Of a DNA stretch of 64,000 bases, positions 59,665-64,000 are shown in pieces. The notes beneath the pieces are model-generated. The model worked only from the letters and a program-made list of their open reading frames with translations. It did not search any database and was not told the origin of the DNA. Location of the stretch: positions 6,311,207 through 6,375,206 of the forward strand of contig CAJINV010000005.1 in assembly GCA_905178155.1 (NCBI GenBank), in the 5' to 3' direction. Positions within the stretch are counted from its first letter, which is position 1. Every line of letters begins with the position of its first letter. The DNA comes from Amoebophrya sp. A120 (taxonomy: Eukaryota; Sar; Dinophyceae; Syndiniales; Amoebophryaceae). The translations under genes were made by a program, and so were the position numbers.

Positions 59665-61066
59665 TTTTTGTTTTTTTTTTTTTTTTATATACAAATCACA
59701 AGCAAAAAACGGCGAAACTCATCATAGACAACTTCAGATCGGAGGTAGAATTGATCCAGGCTCGTCATCCATGTTTTGTCGCAGTTCGTGACTCGTGGTT
59801 CGTAAATGCCATCCGACTCCTTTGCCTCTCGGCTCCAGATCACTGTCTCCTTCTCCTCGTGACATGCTACAGTTGTTCACATGGTCAGCAGGCGGCGAGT
59901 CACACCACCGAGTTGTCTCCATCCTCGCTGCGCAAGAGAGTCGACAACTGTAGTGATGCGACGTCGCAGGTGCTATGTCGCTCTTCCTTTTTTCGGTGGT
60001 GTTTCTGTACCTGTTCCTAATGTCCTCTGTCCCGCCCCACACGCCTGCGAAAAAATGTCTAAAGGTCGGGCAATCGAACTCCACATATGTGGGTTTTGAA
60101 GAATCAACTTTGGGATCCTGAGATGCCATGACATGCATGACTGGGCGCGGCGCTCCTAGATGTTAGATGCTGCTTTTTGAAGTGAATACACAGGAGGAAG
60201 GTAGAGAAGAGGCAATTTTTAGTAGAAGTAGTTCATTTTTTAACTTATTCGCACGTTACTATCGCCACAAAAGATATATATCAAGAAGTAACCCATACTC
60301 TTTTCTTATAGCTCGCCTTGTTTCGCCTTTTGTCGTCCACTGTCTCTCGTTTTTGACATTTCCGCATTTTGTAGCTCCTTCACACAAAGCCAGTTTGATT
60401 TGCATTCAATGCCTCCATCGTGCTTTTTATCCTTTTTGTCTTAGGATCTCTCTTCACAACTTTTCCCCTCCCTCATTCTGCATCACAACTTGTTGCCGCA
60501 CGAACTTCATTATATCTTCTGCCTTTCTTGTCAGGCTAGGCACTTGTGCACTTCGCAGCAGCTTTTCACGCTGTGCATTTATCTCTTTTGTTCATACATC
60601 TTCATTTTTGAGCACAGTGGTCATTTCCATGTTGTTAAAAAATCAAGGACAAGATTGCTGCTTTCTTGTCAGAATCTTTCATGTGTATGTTGAAAAATTT
60701 TGCTTGCTCTCTCAAAAGGAGCCAAAGCTACTCTGCGCGTATTTTGTCTGAATGCCGACGAAGTTGCGTACTTGCGTAGGACCTTCTGCTTGTGCTGCAT
60801 GTCCGTGCTCATGCTACACCAGGATGCTCGGCTCATCCTGTGGGTTTGCAGTTGTCCGCTTACTGCCCCATTTGCATACTACTCCTGTTGCTTTCTGCAG
60901 TTGCATCGTCATGCAGAGAGAATAAACGCACCTTCGCTTCTCATGCTCCACCACTCCTGCTTACTTCAAAATTGTCAAAAATAGAAAAAGTCCTCGCATT
61001 ACAGCTGTTATGCCGCGGGAGGACATGATCTTCACGGCAACAGCAGCACGAGACTGCATTTTTTGT
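59617..61066. repeat. 1,340-bp insertion between exact 55-bp direct repeats at the start of the Stealth-type gene
   Basis: Bases 59617-59671 and 61012-61066 are identical (55 bp) and both encode MQSRAAVAVKIMSSRG with the start codon. Upstream of the second copy lies plausible 5' flanking DNA, so the true start may be at 61059 with the 1,340 bp between being inserted. The insert is not GC-rich and starts with a long T run. Confidence 0.65.
59734..60138 (-). CDS. possible small gene inside the 1,340-bp insert
   Basis: A 134-codon frame with a Met start (MASQDPKVDSSKPTYVEFD, then FRHFFAGVWGGTEDIRNRY) whose first half looks protein-like, while the second half is Cys/Arg-rich and may be past a splice site. 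No domain recognised. The hosting segment may itself be an insertion or an assembly error. Confidence 0.25.
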   Translation of the reverse strand: MHVMASQDPKVDSSKPTYVEFDCPTFRHFFAGVWGGTEDIRNRYRNTTEKRKSDIAPATSHHYSCRLSCAARMETTRWCDSPPADHVNNCSMSRGEGDSDLEPRGKGVGWHLRTTSHELRQNMDDEPGSILPPI

Positions 61067-61146
61067 CCTGATAGCCGTTCGCAGTTTTGCGAGTCGAATT
61101 TGAATTCGTTGCGGAGCAGGATGGTGGTCCACCTCGACGTGACAAC

Positions 61147-61175
61147 TAATCATCATCATCATCATCATCATCATC
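61147..61175. repeat. ATC microsatellite
   Basis: About nine consecutive ATC triplets between the duplicated 55-bp copy and the 61384 gene, in non-coding DNA. Confidence 0.85.
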
Positions 61176-61383
61176 TTGCTTAGGTAAATACTTAACTTCA
61201 ACTACGCGGAAATAAAGAAGGGTACAACTGGAGAAAAAATCCGTCAATATAACTCTCAATCTCAATCAATCTCTTTCAGCCTCAAAGTTTGTTGTTCTCT
61301 TTTGCACTCAAAAGAAAACTTTACTTCTGACGATGTTTTCGCTCAAAGAAAGGTGAACTAGTGTATGCATTGTACTACTGCTT

Positions 61384-61757
61384 CTAGACAACTCCAATCA
61401 TCTCTACCTGCTGTATCGAACGACCTACTCGCAACATGAAAATTTCTCCGCTGATTGTGATTCTTCCCCGGCCCAGCACCTGAATAAGCCACGGAACAAC
61501 GACCATGTGCTGGGCTGCAAAAATTTTAGTACCGTCCTCTTGCTCCTCTACTTCGGCGTTCTCGAACACATATCTCCGTTGGTTCTTGAGAGGTGGATTA
61601 CACGCCATATGGAAAAAGTGATCGCCTGCTTCCCAAGCGACGAAGTGTAGAGTCAGTAGCGCAACAGCCCTCGCGCGAAAATAAACATGGCCAAAAGAGT
61701 TTGGTTTCTTGCAAGAAGCAGGACACCATATCGGACGGTCGACACACAAATTATAAC
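61384..61757 (-). CDS. 3' exon of a protein of unknown function
   Basis: An acceptor CATTTCAG at 61758-61765 opens a 124-codon frame ending at TAG (61384). It reads GYNLCVDRPIWCPASCKK, then FVAWEAGDHFFHMACNPP and QVLGRGRITISGEIFMLRVG. It contains four Cys and a regular mix of charged and hydrophobic residues, unlike a chance frame. The upstream exon is not resolved: a candidate with ATG at 61853 joins in another phase. No introner and no domain recognised. Confidence 0.45.
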
Positions 61758-61853
61758 CTGAAATGGTACGCTCCTTGGATGACGACGCCCAGAAACAAAT
61801 ATCAAGGAGAGAACCTCAATCATAGTATGTGTGCGCCAGTTTTTTAAGTACAT

Positions 61854-62822
61854 CGGAACCGGGAAGGAGTATACGAGAGGAAAGAACGAGAAACGTAGGT
61901 AGTCCTTCTACAAAGGACCACCTCAGCTCTATCCTCCCCCACGGACCTCGAGCTCGATTCCTTTTTTGGTTCAAAATAAACTGTGCCCGACTTGGTAAAA
62001 GGCTTCTCAACATGGAAAAGCAGTTCTAGTTCAAAGCTAGATTGATTTCAAAAGCGTCAACGTTGAATAGGCTGCTCTTAGATGAAGCTAAATCTTGCGG
62101 TGAAGATATAGCCTGTGTGATCGGAGCTGGTGCGTGTCACAAGTTTCTTTGCGCGATTCCTTGTCTCCGTGATGTAATGTGTGCGGTTGATGTTGATGAC
62201 TAGGCCTCGTCGCAGTCGTACGGACCGCCTAAAAACGTATCCTCGCAATATGAAGGTTCTCGTGCGTTTCTTTCACTCGGGTGCGCTTTCAAAGATCCTT
62301 TACGTTAACGTTGCGAAAAAGATTGATAAAAATGGGGGAGTACTATGATGTGCGTGGGTTGCAACAGTGACGAATAAAAATACGCTCCACGAGTCCGATG
62401 CTTCGATCGTTTCGAGTTCACCCATCCCGCGGGGGAAGGGGGAGTAAAGAAAACAAAATGCGAAAGTAAAGATGATAGAAAAGTAGTAGACATCAGCGAG
62501 AATAAAAAGGTTCGATAACTTTGTCTGCTGGCAGTGAGCAAAAATCATACACAGATTATAGTTGGAGCTTGGTTATTGTAGAAATCATCTTACGTAGAAG
62601 TAGGGGGTTGAGCACTTGAGGTAGAACCACATAAGTAACTACAGCGCAAAAAAAGTACAACAAGCTCCGGGCGGCTCAGTTCTTTTTCCATTGGAAGGTA
62701 AACCGTCATCTCCTTCTCCCCCATCAACTACATGATCCCTACTCGAAAAATAAATAAAGTAGAGTTTACTTTTTACTCATACTCCGCACAAGGACGGTGT
62801 CGAGGTCGTCGAGAGATGAGGT
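61854..62822. other. region without a supported gene
   Basis: Nearly 1 kb, AT-rich, no introner. Short minus-strand frames (61816-62013, 62300-62548) show no feature. It may hold upstream exons of the 61384 gene and the 3' untranslated region of the UBA-domain gene. Confidence 0.35.
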
Positions 62823-64000
62823 TTACAATAAGTAGGAAGAGCTAAAAACTTGTTTTGTACATCCTTTGCGGGCGGGAAAGTTGATGAGGACGACGCCGGG
62901 TGTCCTTAACAACTTGTTTTCCACCTCTACTCGGTCATAAAGCATGTGCTTGCTCTGCCAAAAGATCAAGATTCCATGTGGACGATCCGAGTTTTCTTTC
63001 ACTTCAATGTAATGGGTAAAAGTAAATGATCTTTCAGCTTTCAGAATGCATGCATTTCTTGTAAACAAATCACCCTCCCGCAGCTGAAGGGGCGGGCATC
63101 ACGGGCTACTAGCGTTTTAATACTAGGCCCACCCTTCTACTTCACCAACATGGCCATCGCTCTCCCGTAGAAGCAACTCCGCCTTTTCCACGTCCCCTCC
63201 TGATCTGCGCAAAGCTTCGAGCATTCTCCCCCGATCGGTGAAGCCCCTTTTCAGTAAAGCTTCCACCTCGCGTGCCCACCACGAGACCAAAGGTCGCTGC
63301 TGTGCGGACGGGGCGGAGGAGGAAGGTGCTTGTGCCCGCCGGTAGTCGCGCCCGACCGGTTCCGCTTTTGAAGAGGCAGATGCAGAACGACCAGATCTAC
63401 CTTTCTGTTTCCGAACGACCCTCCGGGGCAGTTCCAGTTTCTGCACCGATATGGAGCCGCCACGAGTTGTAGAAGCTTTTTCCAGGAGCACGCTGGCGGG
63501 TGGATGAGTCCTCGAAGTAAAAGATCTCGATCTACTCTTATTTTTGCCAGGTTTTTTCACCCTCCGGAGCAGACCTACTCCCGGACTCGGTCCAGGACAG
63601 GTGCCGGCGTCATACTTGCGACCATCTTCCTCGCTGCTGTCGCACATGTCGGCCCACTTGTCTTCATTTGCAGTCTGCCGAAGCTCCTGTACCTCCCATA
63701 CAGTTCGAAAGAGGTCGGGCGCCCCCGGCTCATCAGCTTGTCGCTTTTGTAATTTTGGTCGTGACCTCGCGACGGCCGGATCATGGACCGCGTCGACGTG
63801 CTGGTCGGAGTAGTAGAAGCCGGTGCTGCTGGTAGAAGTTCTCATCTTGCCTCTGTCGTTTCCGCCCTCGCTGCCCTCCTGCGGATCCTCGAGAGCCGAA
63901 CCTGCCAAGCAGAGCGGCGGCTGGTAATAGCCCTCACGGAAAAACGCGGCAACGTCTTCCTTGTTCCATCTCCGTTCGCACTGTCGTTTGAAAACCTCGT
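62823..64000 (-). CDS. UBA-like domain protein, 5' end beyond the window
   Basis: Two exons. The first is open from the window edge (64000) down to about 63143; the second runs from 63085 to the stop at 62823. They are joined by a 57-bp canonical intron (GTAGAAGG donor, CCCTTCAG acceptor) in phase 0, giving SDGHVGE|LREGDLFTRN. Near the end of exon 1, EVEALLKRGFTDRGRMLEAL followed by RRSGGDVEKAELLLRE fits a ubiquitin-associated (UBA) three-helix domain, with GF in loop 1 and GGDVEKA leading into helix 3. Before it are basic, Ser/Arg-rich stretches (KNKSRSRSFTSRT). The C-terminal exon reads HYIEVKENSDRPHGILIFW and ends QVFSSSYLL. UBA domains usually bind ubiquitin; the rest is unrecognised. No introner. 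Confidence 0.65.

Noticed and set aside
1-64000. tRNA, rRNA or other structured RNA genes
   Set aside because: None recognised by eye on either strand; a covariance-model search would be needed to exclude them.

Overview
The window looks like nuclear DNA of a protist, most probably a parasitic dinoflagellate of the Syndiniales such as Amoebophrya. That assignment is an inference. It rests on long, multi-exon, low-complexity-rich genes and above all on dozens of short intron-like elements with terminal inverted repeats (TIRs) and non-canonical splice junctions, as described for Amoebophrya introners. No prokaryotic operon, rRNA, tRNA or CRISPR array was seen. Nearly all genes with good support lie on the minus strand.  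Reading by eye, I delimit 85 introner-type elements of about 140-400 bp, plus one composite of 1.07 kb. They fall into about 13 families by TIR sequence (labelled A to M here). Almost all begin TAT and end ATA, and 65 of 85 have a perfect 5-bp target-site duplication (TSD); the others mostly differ at one base. At the junctions I checked inside coding sequence, removing the element plus one TSD copy restores the reading frame, and whole-gene sums are exact multiples of three for the six long genes. The elements are therefore spliced introns that look like DNA-transposon insertions.  Layout from left to right: a GC-rich stretch (1-650). Two secreted or membrane-anchored low-complexity proteins (1269-3328 and 3390-5347), each with a canonical GT-AG intron near the 5' end and one introner. 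A DHHC palmitoyltransferase with 10 introners (6344-12146). A multi-pass membrane protein (12842-15598). A GC-rich gene-poor stretch (about 16.0-17.7 kb) and poorly coding DNA. A Cys-containing protein with several small introns (19162-22054). A very large Rad5/HLTF-type SNF2 helicase with HIRAN-like, SNF2, RING and helicase-C parts, cut by 20 introners (22889-34361). A poorly resolved stretch with two introners. A 1,211-residue membrane protein with four divergent repeat units (37522-49718). A short ambiguous unit (50.5-51.1 kb). A Stealth-domain phosphotransferase-like gene with an internal duplication (51446-59664). Introner-free genes at the right edge, including a UBA-domain protein that runs off the window.  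Three places (32652-33589, 56725-57580, 59617-61066) carry an insertion flanked by direct repeats of exactly 55 bp inside a coding exon. The identical length suggests either an unusual insertion mechanism or, more likely, a k=55 de Bruijn assembly artefact.  Coordinates were derived by hand and may be off by one base. Exon chains were checked by reading frame, not by transcripts.
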